Assembly: GCA_948144175.1 (NCBI GenBank)
Contig: CANXME010000233.1
Span: 248,001 to 312,000 of the forward strand
Length of the DNA stretch: 64,000 nt
Source: Closterium sp. NIES-65
Taxonomy: Eukaryota; Streptophyta; Zygnematophyceae; Desmidiales; Closteriaceae
Direction: 5' to 3'
This document shows positions 18,339-27,344 of the stretch, one piece after another. How positions within the stretch are numbered: the stretch's first letter is position 1; each line of letters opens with the position of its first letter. The notes below the pieces were generated by a model. That model was not told where the DNA came from, did no database searches, and worked only from the letters and a program-made list of their open reading frames with translations. Both the position numbers and the translations under genes were made by a program.

Positions 18339-20432
18339 TTAGTCAAAAACCACCCGAAGTGCGATGATTGGGCTGTGTGGTAATCCAGTGCCTGAAAAAG
18401 CAGCGGAATGTGTTCCAGCTGCCAGGCATTGGCTGCCGTGTGTCAAGGGAATGTGCGCGTGGATGTACGGTGCCCAGTTGCGTGGGGAAGGTTGTAAAAG
18501 TGGCCACCAGTTTGCACCCGGCCAGTGTGGGATGATCAATGTGAGCGATGCACGGGTGCGCTGTGCGTGATGGAGGACGGCCGGAACTAAATGGGGCGGG
18601 GGGAACGCAAAGCTATTTTCTGATGTCCATGCGAGCGAGAATGCATCGACTGCGGTGGCTTGTGGATGAGGAATTTTCGTGCAGAAGCGTGGCAGCTGGG
18701 AGTTGCGGGAGTTTGCAAAGAGGTCGATGGAATGGGGACCCCAACGCCGTTCTAAGATGCGGAACCACGGCGTCTTCAACGAGTAGTCGTCATGATCGAC
18801 TGCTTTTGAGAGCTCATCGGCGTGTGAGTTTAGCTCCCGTGGGATCCATTCGATGATTAGATGCGTGCCGTGCTCCATGCATAGTCGAATGATGTCTTGG
18901 CAGGCCGTGGTAAGGTCGGGGCTGCGCGAGCCACCTTTGCGAAGGATGAAGAAGACGCCCTGATTGTCCACCCGCACAAGAACATGTTTGTGCGTGATCT
19001 TGCTGGAGTATGTTTGGAGTGCCCAAAGCACACCTTCGATCTCCCTCCGTGTGCTGGACGTCGCTCGCAGCGGCTCTGGCATTGTTGCGCTAGCTTCTTC
19101 GAGGCCGCCAGGAAATGTGGTCAAAGTGGCGCCCCAACTGTGAGCGCTAGCATCCACATGGATGACAGCGTCGTAGCTGTTTCGAACGTGAAACGGTGCA
19201 CCGTTGAACCTATCAAACTCTTCGAGCCAGAAGTTTAGCTCCTCAGCCGCGTTTGGGGGGATGATCACGCTGCTTTTCCATGAAGGTGCGTCATTGATCA
19301 CTTGTAGCATGGCGTGGCTGAAAGCACGAGCTGTTGCGCCCAGCGCGACGCCCATTGACGCGAGCATGCCTGTGATTCTGGCCACTTGGCGGACTGAGAC
19401 AGGTCGACATGCCTTGCTTGCGCTCAACAGGTTCCGAATGGTTGCATGTAGTGAGGCTCGTCGTTCGGGACCGATGGTAAATCGGCCCGTGGCCGTGTCT
19501 AGCTCCACACCCAAGAATCGAAGGTGTTGCGATGGTGACAGCTGTGATTTCTTCGCATTTATCACCAAACCTGCTGCTTTAAGGTCGAGTATTACACGGT
19601 GGCAAGTAGCCTGCGCGTGAGCTTTTGACTGGCAAAGGAATAAGATGTCGTCCACGTATGGTACTACTCGGATGCCTTGCTCCCGCCAGCGACGGGCTAG
19701 CTGCTTGATGAGTTGCGTGAAGATGAATGGGGCTGTCGCAAGACCGAACGGCAATGAACGAAAGGAGTAAGTGCGCCCATCGAATCCAAAACCGAGAAAC
19801 TTCCAGCATGAAGGATGGATATCGATGTGATGGTACCCGGATTTGAGATCAATAGAAAACATCCAATCCCCAGCGCGTGCCACGTCTGCCACACGGCTGA
19901 GTCCTTCGTACTTGAATTTTGGGACGATGAGGTTTGTGTTGACTTTTCTCAGGTCGAGGATGAGCCTGCATTTTTCTTTCTGCTCGACCACGTTAAGTGG
20001 GCTTATGCACGTAAGCTCGCTTGCGGCTGTCTCGACTGCAGCTCCGGTCTCTGTGAGTTCTTGGATGGCAGTACGTGTGAACGACGCATGCGCGTATGCA
20101 CCAGCGTGGTTACGCTCCCGAAAGGCCTGTGGTGGGCCGTGGCTCCATGGAAGCCAGTAACCGTTGGCGATGATGGATAGGACGAGGCTGCAAGGGCACC
20201 ATGAGCTCCACCACGCAAAGGTCGAGCGAAGCCGACCGCACATCCGTGTGACGGTTTTGTCCGTGACGGCGAATTCGTACGGGCCATCGTCGCGAGGCAC
20301 CTCGTATTGTTGTGCTCCTGTATGTACGGCAAGGAAATGAACGCGACCAATCAGGTTGCACGCCTTAATTAGTTCATGCGTGTGACATATACATGCATGC
20401 GCGAAAAATGAACCGTCAACAGTGAGGACCAT
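18339..20432 (-). CDS. Reverse transcriptase-RNase H of DIRS element E2
   Basis: 697 residues, the same protein as in E1: RT with FSIDLKSGYHHIDIHP and YVDD at 259-262, RNase H with Asp427, Glu464, Asp489 and Asp539, and the DIRS-type C-terminal block with SIDLFANSRNSQLPRF. It starts at ATG 20432. The one G-to-A change relative to E1 near 19401 appears silent. It lies between gag and the recombinase, as in other DIRS-group elements. Confidence 0.9.
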   Translation of the reverse strand: MVLTVDGSFFAHACICHTHELIKACNLIGRVHFLAVHTGAQQYEVPRDDGPYEFAVTDKTVTRMCGRLRSTFAWWSSWCPCSLVLSIIANGYWLPWSHGPPQAFRERNHAGAYAHASFTRTAIQELTETGAAVETAASELTCISPLNVVEQKEKCRLILDLRKVNTNLIVPKFKYEGLSRVADVARAGDWMFSIDLKSGYHHIDIHPSCWKFLGFGFDGRTYSFRSLPFGLATAPFIFTQLIKQLARRWREQGIRVVPYVDDILFLCQSKAHAQATCHRVILDLKAAGLVINAKKSQLSPSQHLRFLGVELDTATGRFTIGPERRASLHATIRNLLSASKACRPVSVRQVARITGMLASMGVALGATARAFSHAMLQVINDAPSWKSSVIIPPNAAEELNFWLEEFDRFNGAPFHVRNSYDAVIHVDASAHSWGATLTTFPGGLEEASATMPEPLRATSSTRREIEGVLWALQTYSSKITHKHVLVRVDNQGVFFILRKGGSRSPDLTTACQDIIRLCMEHGTHLIIEWIPRELNSHADELSKAVDHDDYSLKTPWFRILERRWGPHSIDLFANSRNSQLPRFCTKIPHPQATAVDAFSLAWTSENSFAFPPPHLVPAVLHHAQRTRASLTLIIPHWPGANWWPLLQPSPRNWAPYIHAHIPLTHGSQCLAAGTHSAAFSGTGLPHSPIIALRVVFD

Positions 20433-20582
20433 ACGGACGGTTTGTCGTCATTCCATATAGGGCGTCCGATCGCACCTTGGCAAACTCTTTCTCATACTCT
20501 CTCCTTTTCCCTCCCCTCGTTTTTTTTTTTTTTTTTTTCTGGAGGATTGATGCTTGGGACCATGATCATGCTTCCCTCGTGT

Positions 20583-20583
<1 letters not shown>

Positions 20584-20672
<89 letters not shown>
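20584..20672 (+). repeat. (CT)n microsatellite, copy E2
   Basis: About 44 CT units in the gag-RT spacer, 12 bp shorter than the E1 tract. Confidence 0.95.
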
Positions 20673-20675
<3 letters not shown>

Positions 20676-21064
20676 CTTTCTCTCTCCCTCTCTTTTTGGA
20701 TGTGTTTCCATTGTTGTTTGAGCATTTGCATGCTTCGCTTGTCATGAGCTCGTGTCTTTTCGCGCGTGCCTTTACTTGGGCTAGGCGACATCGCTATGCC
20801 CTACTCCCCCCCCCTTGCTCCTTCTCACCCTTTTTGGGCTTCCAACGGTTGAACCAGGGCTGCTCATCCTTGCCATGCATGGTGGCGGTTTGAGTGAGGA
20901 GCGTACGTACTCTCTTTTTCTCCCTCTCCCCTTCTCCTCCTTTTTTTTTTTTTTTTTTTAATCCTTGACAAACAAGAGGGGCCTTTAATAAAATCCCTAT
21001 CTCTCATGGTCATACATTGTCATGCCTACTAGCATGTTTCTCATCCCATCAATTGGGGCATACG

Positions 21065-21203
21065 GGGGACCGAGAGGCATTCTTCCTCTTCCCCAAAGCT
21101 AGACCTACGGCCATACTTTATTACCCTATCCTAGGGGACCGAGAGGCATTCTTCCTCTTCCCCAAAGCTAGGCCTATGGCCAACTTCTACCACCCTATCC
21201 TAG
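21065..21203. repeat. Tandem 69-bp repeat, copy E2
   Basis: Same two-unit repeat as at 14755-14893, in the spacer after the gag stop. Confidence 0.85.
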
Positions 21204-21308
21204 GGCTGGCCATGGCCACCGCAAGCCCTACTAGGCTGCCCACGGTCTAAGCACTCAAAAGTGCACCGTGCATCGCGCCTAGAGGCGCGCTTCACCATAG
21301 CCCGAACC

Positions 21309-22517
21309 TTACACAACCGGTGCGGGTCCTTGGCCCCCATGCCCATTCCGAGGGCAGGCATTGGCGACGTGGCCTGGCTGTCCGCAGCGGAAACACGAAC
21401 CACGAAAGCCTTGGAAGTTGCCCGAGGTTGGAGGGCCACGTTTTGGGGCGAACGCCTTGGCGCCGTGGTTTCCACCACGGTGGGAGCGAGCGTGAGCGCC
21501 CGCCGCTCGGTCCATGGCAGCCACGTCCGCGACAGCTTGCTTGAACGGCCGCGAGGTGAGAAGGCTTTTCTGCAGGTACATCTTGTAGCGCTTGGCAACG
21601 CGGTCGTCGGATGCGTCTTCGACTTGAAACATGTCGAAGCGCGCGGAAATGTCGTCGAGGGCGGCGACGACCATTTCGAGTCCGCCCGCCAAGTCGCCGT
21701 GCTGCAGCTTGTGCTCTGCGTGTTTCAGGTAGGCCCGCATGTCCTCCAGAATCTCCGCTTTCGCCCGCACGTGCTCGTCGTTGAACGTCGCCGCCGACCA
21801 AGTGGTGTTAGTAGTAGAGGGGAGGGGGGGAAGATGCTCCATGGAATGAAAATTTGCGGTATGGACCGGAGCCTCACCATCATCGTCGTCGGAGCCGTCG
21901 GTGTCGTTGTCGGCCGCTGGCGCAGGTGGGATGCTGGCTGGTGCTTCCTTGTTGTGCCGGTTCGCCGTTGTTCCTCGCGCTCCTTTTTCTTTTTTTGCGT
22001 TTTCCTTTTTAGCAGATGCAGACGCCGCGGGTTGTGCAATTTCCGTAGCTGTAACGCTGGCGGGTTGTTGCTGTAACAGGGACAGAAGCGCAGCGACCTG
22101 GTCCGGAGTCAACGCGTTGGTCAACGCCGGGGTCGTCGCGTCAGAAGAAGTCGATGTTCGGCGCCTCTGGCGCTGACGCGACGGTCCAGCCACAGGCGCC
22201 GGCGTGTGCTCCGCGTCAGGCGCGTGTGGCGCCCCAGGTGCTGCAGGTGCCGCCGTCGCCACTTGCGCCACACGCGCCTCAGGCGCCACAGGCGCCACAG
22301 GCGCCACAGGGGCCGAGGGGTGCTGCTGCTGGGGCGGGCTCGAGTTTTTGTTGACCTCGAGCCCGCCCAACAGCACGTCCACGGCAGTTGGGGCGGGCGA
22401 TCCTTCCTCTGCCCGCCGCTTGTTACGGCGATCGCCCGTCATTTCTCGGGCGTTACGGTCGGAGTCGGAAACCGGCGCAGACGAATTGACGCGGTTAAGT
22501 GCCGGCGTAGACGCCAT
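21309..22517 (-). CDS. Gag-like protein of DIRS element E2
   Basis: 402 residues from ATG 22517, matching the E1 protein: Ala/Pro-rich middle, acidic DNDTDGSDDDDGE segment and terminal CCHC knuckle CFRCGQPGHVANAC. The G-to-A change near 21534 lies in this frame but looks synonymous (Ala kept in KQAVADVAAMD). Confidence 0.85.
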   Translation of the reverse strand: MASTPALNRVNSSAPVSDSDRNAREMTGDRRNKRRAEEGSPAPTAVDVLLGGLEVNKNSSPPQQQHPSAPVAPVAPVAPEARVAQVATAAPAAPGAPHAPDAEHTPAPVAGPSRQRQRRRTSTSSDATTPALTNALTPDQVAALLSLLQQQPASVTATEIAQPAASASAKKENAKKEKGARGTTANRHNKEAPASIPPAPAADNDTDGSDDDDGEAPVHTANFHSMEHLPPLPSTTNTTWSAATFNDEHVRAKAEILEDMRAYLKHAEHKLQHGDLAGGLEMVVAALDDISARFDMFQVEDASDDRVAKRYKMYLQKSLLTSRPFKQAVADVAAMDRAAGAHARSHRGGNHGAKAFAPKRGPPTSGNFQGFRGSCFRCGQPGHVANACPRNGHGGQGPAPVV

Positions 22518-22630
22518 TGTAGATCGATTGTGGTTGAAAATGTCTTGCAGAAGTGTTGAGGGTGACTCGCCTCTGGGAAGGGTGCGAGTTCTAGCCAGCT
22601 TGGACGGGGAAAAGAACTACTCGAACGGAA

Positions 22631-22668
22631 ATGTTGATTGAGCCGTTGGAAAACGAGAAACGTGGGTG
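22631..22668. repeat. Split direct repeat A1, right terminus of E2
   Basis: The 38-bp A repeat at the right end of E2, followed by CCAA and the third F segment. Confidence 0.8.
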
Positions 22669-22672
22669 CCAA

Positions 22673-23180
22673 CTGGAAAAGCATGATGTGCCAGGCCAAC
22701 TGTATGAGCCTAAGGTGTTTTGCAAACTGTTAGTCTGGTTGCAAGGATTAGGAACTAAGCAAAAGTCTCTCCAAACGCTTTTTGGAGGGTGCAAGTCTTT
22801 TGTTTGTGGCTCATATGCTGTAGTAAGACGAACAATTTAGAAACATATTTCTAAATTTAATGATTGTGACAAGATTCAAAAAAGGGGAATGCAATAAGGA
22901 GGCATTCCTATCTTATCCTTCGGCAGGTCCACAGACCTGCCACCTAGTCTCATTTCACTCATCTCAATTTGAGTTCCCGCCCGTCCCACCTCTACCATGC
23001 ATAGACGCGTAGCTAGATTGCATCTTAGGGTAGCTTTGCATAACCTTGCTACATCAGTATTTCATGTGCCATGTAAATTGATGATGACCTATGACGATTG
23101 CATTGCAGACTCCTTTCAGAGTCTTGTCACAATGAATACACAAACCACCTACCAAACACCGCCTTTCTGTACACCACTCC
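22673..23180. repeat. F segment, copy 3 (508 bp)
   Basis: Third F copy. It ends with the same ACACCACTCC, but is followed by TTGTGTAATGTAGC instead of a DIRS B2 repeat, so it marks the right end of the F-E-F-E-F array. Confidence 0.9.
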
Positions 23181-23320
23181 TTGTGTAATGTAGCATTAGG
23201 AATCTTATCCATGCACTCACAAATAGCAAGGAATCCAAATGGTATCACCAATATTGCTATACACACTTATGTATTGTTGCAGAGATTGTTATGCATTGCA
23301 CGTGCGTCACTTGAGGTGCA
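23181..23320. other. Unassigned junction sequence
   Basis: AT-rich sequence between the F array and the recognisable part of the left LTR of D. No gene, repeat or terminal motif identified. Confidence 0.4.
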
Positions 23321-23461
23321 CGTTGAGGATAAGACTATGAAGTCTTGTAATGACCTTATTAATATGTTGAAAGAGAACAAAATGATTAAAAGAGAGGAGT
23401 ACAAGGATATAAATAGTAATCCTGGCTAGCCATATACTATGAGGGGTACATTTCTCTACTA

Positions 23462-23480
23462 CCGTCACCCCCCGGATATA
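23462..23480 (+). repeat. Left terminal inverted repeat of the pogo element
   Basis: Sequence CCGTCACCCCCCGGATATA, the perfect complement of 26518-26536. Confidence 0.92.
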
Positions 23481-23674
23481 CCCCCATGGGGGGCTATAAT
23501 ATAACATGTTTTTTTGAGGGGGTGGGCTTATAATATAGTAAATTTATAAGCGCCGGCGTTGATAATTTGTCAAAATTGAATTTTGTTTTTAAATATACCA
23601 AATCGAAGCATTCTCAAAGGCGGATTCACCTGGGTCGAGAACGTTCGAAACTGTGCATGCATTGCGCGTGAAAC

Positions 23675-23902
23675 GGCCAACAAGGCGTGGCTTCACGCCT
23701 TCCACGCCTTGTTGGCCAGGCCAGGTTCATCGAACGTGAACCTGGCCCATGCCAGTGCACACGTACCTCGCATCACAGCGGCCCAATCAGGGTTGCATGC
23801 GATCGTGGGCACGTCGTGGTTCAGCCACGGTGTGCCCATCAACAGCAAAATTCCCCGCCACCGAGGCAAGGAGCTGCCCAGCTCAGCTCCTCTGCGGGGA
23901 AT
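23675..23902 (+). other. Cluster of four consecutive hairpins in the pogo 5' region
   Basis: Perfect 16-bp stem at 23675-23690 with 23702-23717; perfect 11-bp stem at 23719-23729 with 23737-23747; 13-bp stem with two G-U pairs at 23807-23819 with 23825-23837; and a two-part stem at 23850-23858 with 23894-23902 (9 bp), plus inner 23870-23876 with 23884-23890 (7 bp). The cluster lies between the left terminus and the transposase ATG. Confidence 0.85.
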
Positions 23903-23949
23903 CTTGACTGGGGCCACCCTTTTCCCGCAGAGGAGGCCGGGCCGCGAAA

Positions 23950-26218
23950 ATGAAGGGGTCTCGGGCGAGGGCTTCATACAACCCTCATTCTCGACTTTTG
24001 CCTTCAGTTTCTTTGTTCGTTTGGCCTGCCGTGGCCATGGCGGGCCTTCCACGCACGCATTTCTTGTTCCGCCGCCATCCTGCTGCCAGAGAAAACACCC
24101 GCCGAGACACCTGTGACTACTCTCAATGGCAGTCGCGCCCTGCGCCCGTCCCTCCGTGTCAACCAGTAGCTCCTCCCGTTCCTCCCACTCCTCCAACTCC
24201 TCCTGCACCTCCCGCTCCCCCGGCGCCTCCGGTTCCTCCAGCTCCTCCGTCCCCTCCTGACCCGCCTGTGTTTGGTGCTCCACGTCAGGGGGTCCTGCAG
24301 CTTCTCCTCCCTCCTGGCTACTCGGCGTTTGACGCGTACCTGTCCGAGCCCGACCGCGCCGGTGGCGCATCGTCTTCCTCCGCACCGTCGCCACGCTGGG
24401 GAGCCCCGGCTGATTGCCCGTTGGACGAATCCGCGACTGGTGCGGAGGATGACGTGGAGTTTTGGGCTGCCGACGGTCTTCCAGAGCACCTGCCTATTCC
24501 CACCTTCCCCCCCCCCAATAAGAAACGGCCCCACCCTTCTCGCGAGAATCGCGATGCCCGTCCTCCCTCCCCCAGGCACAAGCCTTCAAGTCACAAGCGG
24601 CACTCTTACACATCGCAGGAGAAACTGCAGTGGATTCTCAAGCTTGAGTCTGGGCACATGAGCGTGCGGCAGATGTCTCGCCAAACCGGCATCTCCCGAA
24701 GGTCACTCGCAGAATGCAAGACCCGGAAGGCTGACCTGGAGGGCGCGCATGCTGCTCGCAAGCGTCTTCATGGGCGCGGAAGGAGCTCGTGGTATCGCGA
24801 CATGGAAGCTGAAGTCTACAGGAGGTTTCTTGCCCACCGTAAAAAATGTCTCGCGGTCTCGATCGCTCGCCTACAGAAGTGGTCGCATGAGGTGATGAAA
24901 GAATTGCACCCACAGGTAAAGTGGTCCGGCTCGCAGCGGTGGACTGAGCGGTTTCGCCGCCGTTGGAATCTGACAACCCGAGCGAAGACCAGGGTCGGCC
25001 AGAAGCTTGCTGCCAGTGAGTTTGTGGGAAATGGTTGCAGTTTAACGTGTACTGCTTTGTGTTGTTTGTCTCTTTATGTTTCACGGTTGAATTTTAACGC
25101 GTCATTAATACTGTCTTCTCTCTTTCCCTCCCACCCGTACTCCCAGACTGCGAGACTGACGTCAGGAATTTCTGGAAGTTCGTGCGTCACACCCGCCGCC
25201 AATACAAGATTGACCCGCAGTGGATAATAAACGCGGACCAGACACCACTGTGGCTCGAGATGCCTGCCGAACGCACAGTCGAGGAGGTGGGTCTGCGCTC
25301 TGTGCCTATCCGCAGCGGCGGCTATCAGAAGGAGCGAGTTACGGTGATGCTCGCCTGCACTGCCAGCGGTGAGAAGCTGAAGCCGTGGGTCTTCTTCAAA
25401 CGGAAGACCCTGCCTAAAGGGGATTTCCCTTCAGGTGAGCATTAACACCCACTGCTGCATGTTTTTTTTTTTTCAATGTCTACTGATGTTGTATGTGCGT
25501 TTGTGGCTGTGCAGATGTTACGGTGTCCGTCCATCCCAACGGTTGGATGGACGCGGACGGAGTCATCGAGTGGCTCGACGGGGCAGTGAAGCCGTTCGTC
25601 CACACCAAGTTTGGAGTGAGGCCCCGCAAAGCGATGCTCGTCTTGGATTCGTACCGCGGGCACCTGACTGCGGAGGTGAAGAAGAAGTTCGGGGAGCTGA
25701 ACATCGTCCCTGCCGTTATCCCAGCTGGCTGCACCTCGGAGATTCAACCTCTGGACGTCGCGGTGAATCGCTCCTTCAAGGCATCCGTTCGACAGCTCTA
25801 CCAGGAGTGGTTCGAGAGCGAGGGGGTCGACACCTTGACAAAGAAAGGTGAGAGAGGCAGGCCATGCGTGTGCTGCTTTATCAGTTTGTAGCGGTGGCTG
25901 ACTTTTGATTGTTTAAATTTTATGGCAGGCAACATCAAGAAGCCACCACCCGAGCTAACGCTCAAGTGGATATCAGCGGCTTGGAAGGCCGTGCCCAGGG
26001 ACTTGATTCAACGGGCTTTCCTCACCTGTGGCATTAGTAACGCCCTGGATGGGTCCCAGGACAAGATCTGCCTGCAACACAGGCGCGACGAGCTTGAGGG
26101 CGACGAAATAGACATCGACGACGACATTGCAGCAGATGGCTTTTTCTGCAACAACGTAGAAGAACCAGAGTCGGACTCTGAGGCCGACCCGGATGATCCT
26201 ACCGCAGCTGATGACTAG
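23950..26218 (+). CDS. Pogo-like transposase (HTH plus DDD endonuclease), four exons
   Basis: Exons 23950-25015, 25147-25434, 25515-25847 and 25929-26218, all GT-AG, total 1977 nt, 658 residues. The N-terminal third is Pro-rich. From about residue 218 come helix-turn-helix DNA-binding segments of Psq/CENP-B type (SQEKLQWILKLESGHMSVRQ, QTGISRRSLAECKTRKADLE, MEAEVYRRFLAHRKKC). The catalytic DDE-superfamily domain has Asp386 (INADQTPLWLE), Asp496 (LVLDSYRGHLT) and Asp532 (EIQPLDVAVNRSFK), a DD35D pattern as in pogo. The C-terminus is acidic (EEPESDSEADPDDP). The enzyme cuts and pastes the element at TA. The ATG chosen is the first in the frame that runs into the conserved part; an additional upstream exon cannot be excluded. 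Confidence 0.88.
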
Positions 26219-26517
26219 ATTACGTAGATCTAGAAATTGTTGTAGCCTGTGAGACTCGTAGGTAGATTTAGAACTGTAATTAGAAAAAACTGTAGATAAA
26301 CTGACTTTGTATTTAATTAGATGAAAATATAAGTTGTTAATGTGGTTAGTGAAGTTTGTAGAAAAAAAATATTTAAAAAAGTGGCGGTTATAATGTGTAA
26401 GGTACAGGTATGCGGCTATAATCCGTACGACTCTAGGGTATGCGCTTATAATCGAGGAGGGGATATAAGCGCCATATGCCAATTAGAAGCGCCAGGCGCT
26501 TATCCTAGGGTGGCGCT

Positions 26518-26536
26518 TATATCCGGGGGGTGACGG
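26518..26536 (-). repeat. Right terminal inverted repeat of the pogo element
   Basis: Sequence TATATCCGGGGGGTGACGG, the perfect complement of the left terminus. Confidence 0.92.
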
Positions 26537-26806
26537 TAACTGAATTACATTGCTACAGTAACCACATCTACTGCTTTTCTTGACAGTTACCATGTTGCAT
26601 CGCATCACTACCAAGTGCGGTTACTGGGCAGTCAAGGGTCACGACCGTGGACTGTCTTTGACTGTGACCTTCGGGTGACCCTCGACCTTCCGCATGCCCT
26701 ATATTTGCTATTGCGATACTGATACAGGGGCGTTGCTTCGTTATGGAGTAACGCGCGAGTAGAGAGCCTTCTGGAATGTTACGATAGCCTTTCGGTTCTT
26801 CCAACA

Positions 26807-27140
26807 CTCCCCTTCATTCCTGCAGTGGTCGGTGTAGTGCAGAAACTTCTGACGTGGTAGCTTCTTGGTCAGGAAGTCTGCTCCCTATCACAAATTGGGC
26901 AGTACGTGAGTTTGACCTTTCCTTTGTCGATTTCGTCCTTGACAAAGAAGTAACGAAGTGCGATGTGTTTCGTGCGATTCACGGAGCCGGGCTTGTTCGC
27001 GATCTTGATCGCGCTCTGGTTGTCGCAGAGTAACGTGAAGTGCCCGTTCATCGTCACTTTCGCTTCCTGCGGAGCTCCATCAGGTACAGTCCTTTGCGAA
27101 CAGCTGCGTTGGCGGCGATGAACTCTGCTTCGACTGACGA
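26807..27140 (-). pseudogene. RNase H 3' end of element D
   Basis: The minus-strand reading gives SVEAEFIAANAAVRKGLYLM, HFTLLCDNQSAIKIANKPGS and NRTKHIALRYFFVKDEIDKG, the end of a Copia RNase H, then the polypurine tract and LTR. One frame disturbance lies around 27060. The upstream half of the domain is at 49109-49200, separated by element A. Confidence 0.85.
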
Positions 27141-27265
27141 TGTCAAACTCATATGCTATAGTCTGTGTAGGCTGTAGTGGGGTAGACAATATCGGGTACA
27201 ACACTTCAAGGTTTCCTACTTGTACCCAACTATGTGCTAGTTCATTTCATTCCTCAATTCTCACA
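27141..27265 (+). repeat. 5' LTR of element A (125 bp)
   Basis: Begins TGTCAAACTCATATGC and ends AATTCTCACA. Identical to the 3' LTR at 48984-49108 except for three bases. Confidence 0.92.
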
Positions 27266-27311
27266 TGGTATAGAGCAGGTTCCCTCGTGGGAACTTCCTA
27301 GGGCCCACCAC
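27266..27311 (+). other. Primer-binding site and post-PBS stem-loop of A
   Basis: TGGTATAGAGCAGG (27266-27279), stem-loop GTTCCC-TCGT-GGGAAC (27279-27294), then AGGGCCCACCAC (27300-27311). Confidence 0.85.
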
Positions 27312-27344
27312 TGAACTTCGACTTTTTTTTCCTGCCCTCAGATC

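Larger units (their letters stand above)
16871..22668 (-). mobile_element. DIRS/PAT-like tyrosine-recombinase retrotransposon, copy E2 (intact)
   Basis: Second copy of the element, with B2 at 16871-16927, A2 at 17047-17084, B1 at 17228-17284 and A1 at 22631-22668. All three frames are open: gag, RT-RNase H and recombinase. Differences from E1 seen by eye are the missing T that restores the recombinase, a (CT)n 12 bp shorter, and two G-to-A changes (near 19401 and 21534). Low divergence and intact frames suggest recent activity or very recent duplication. Confidence 0.85.
23462..26536 (+). mobile_element. Pogo-like DNA transposon (autonomous-looking)
   Basis: A 3075-bp element with 19-bp perfect terminal inverted repeats (CCGTCACCCCCCGGATATA at 23462-23480 and its complement at 26518-26536), flanked by TA on both sides (23460-23461 and 26537-26538), as in the Tc1/mariner/pogo superfamily. 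It carries a four-exon transposase. The undisturbed D LTR at 54787-54800 shows the same target with a single TA. Subterminal copies of the motif GGCGCTTATA or its complement cluster at both ends. Confidence 0.92.
23321..26806 (-). repeat. 3' LTR of D, split by the pogo transposon
   Basis: The LTR occupies about 23321-23461 and 26537-26806. Its inner end TTCTTCCAACA abuts the polypurine tract of D. It aligns with the right D LTR through TGAAGTCTTGTAATGACC, TAATCCTGGCTAGCCA and ACATTGCTACAGTAACCACA. About 50 bp at its outer (left) end, present in the right LTR, cannot be recognised here. Confidence 0.75.

Noticed and set aside
23583-24116. A 177-codon frame upstream of the pogo transposase as a second gene
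   Set aside because: It spans the hairpin cluster and overlaps the transposase frame; composition fits structured non-coding sequence, and no domain is visible, though a 5' exon is not excluded.
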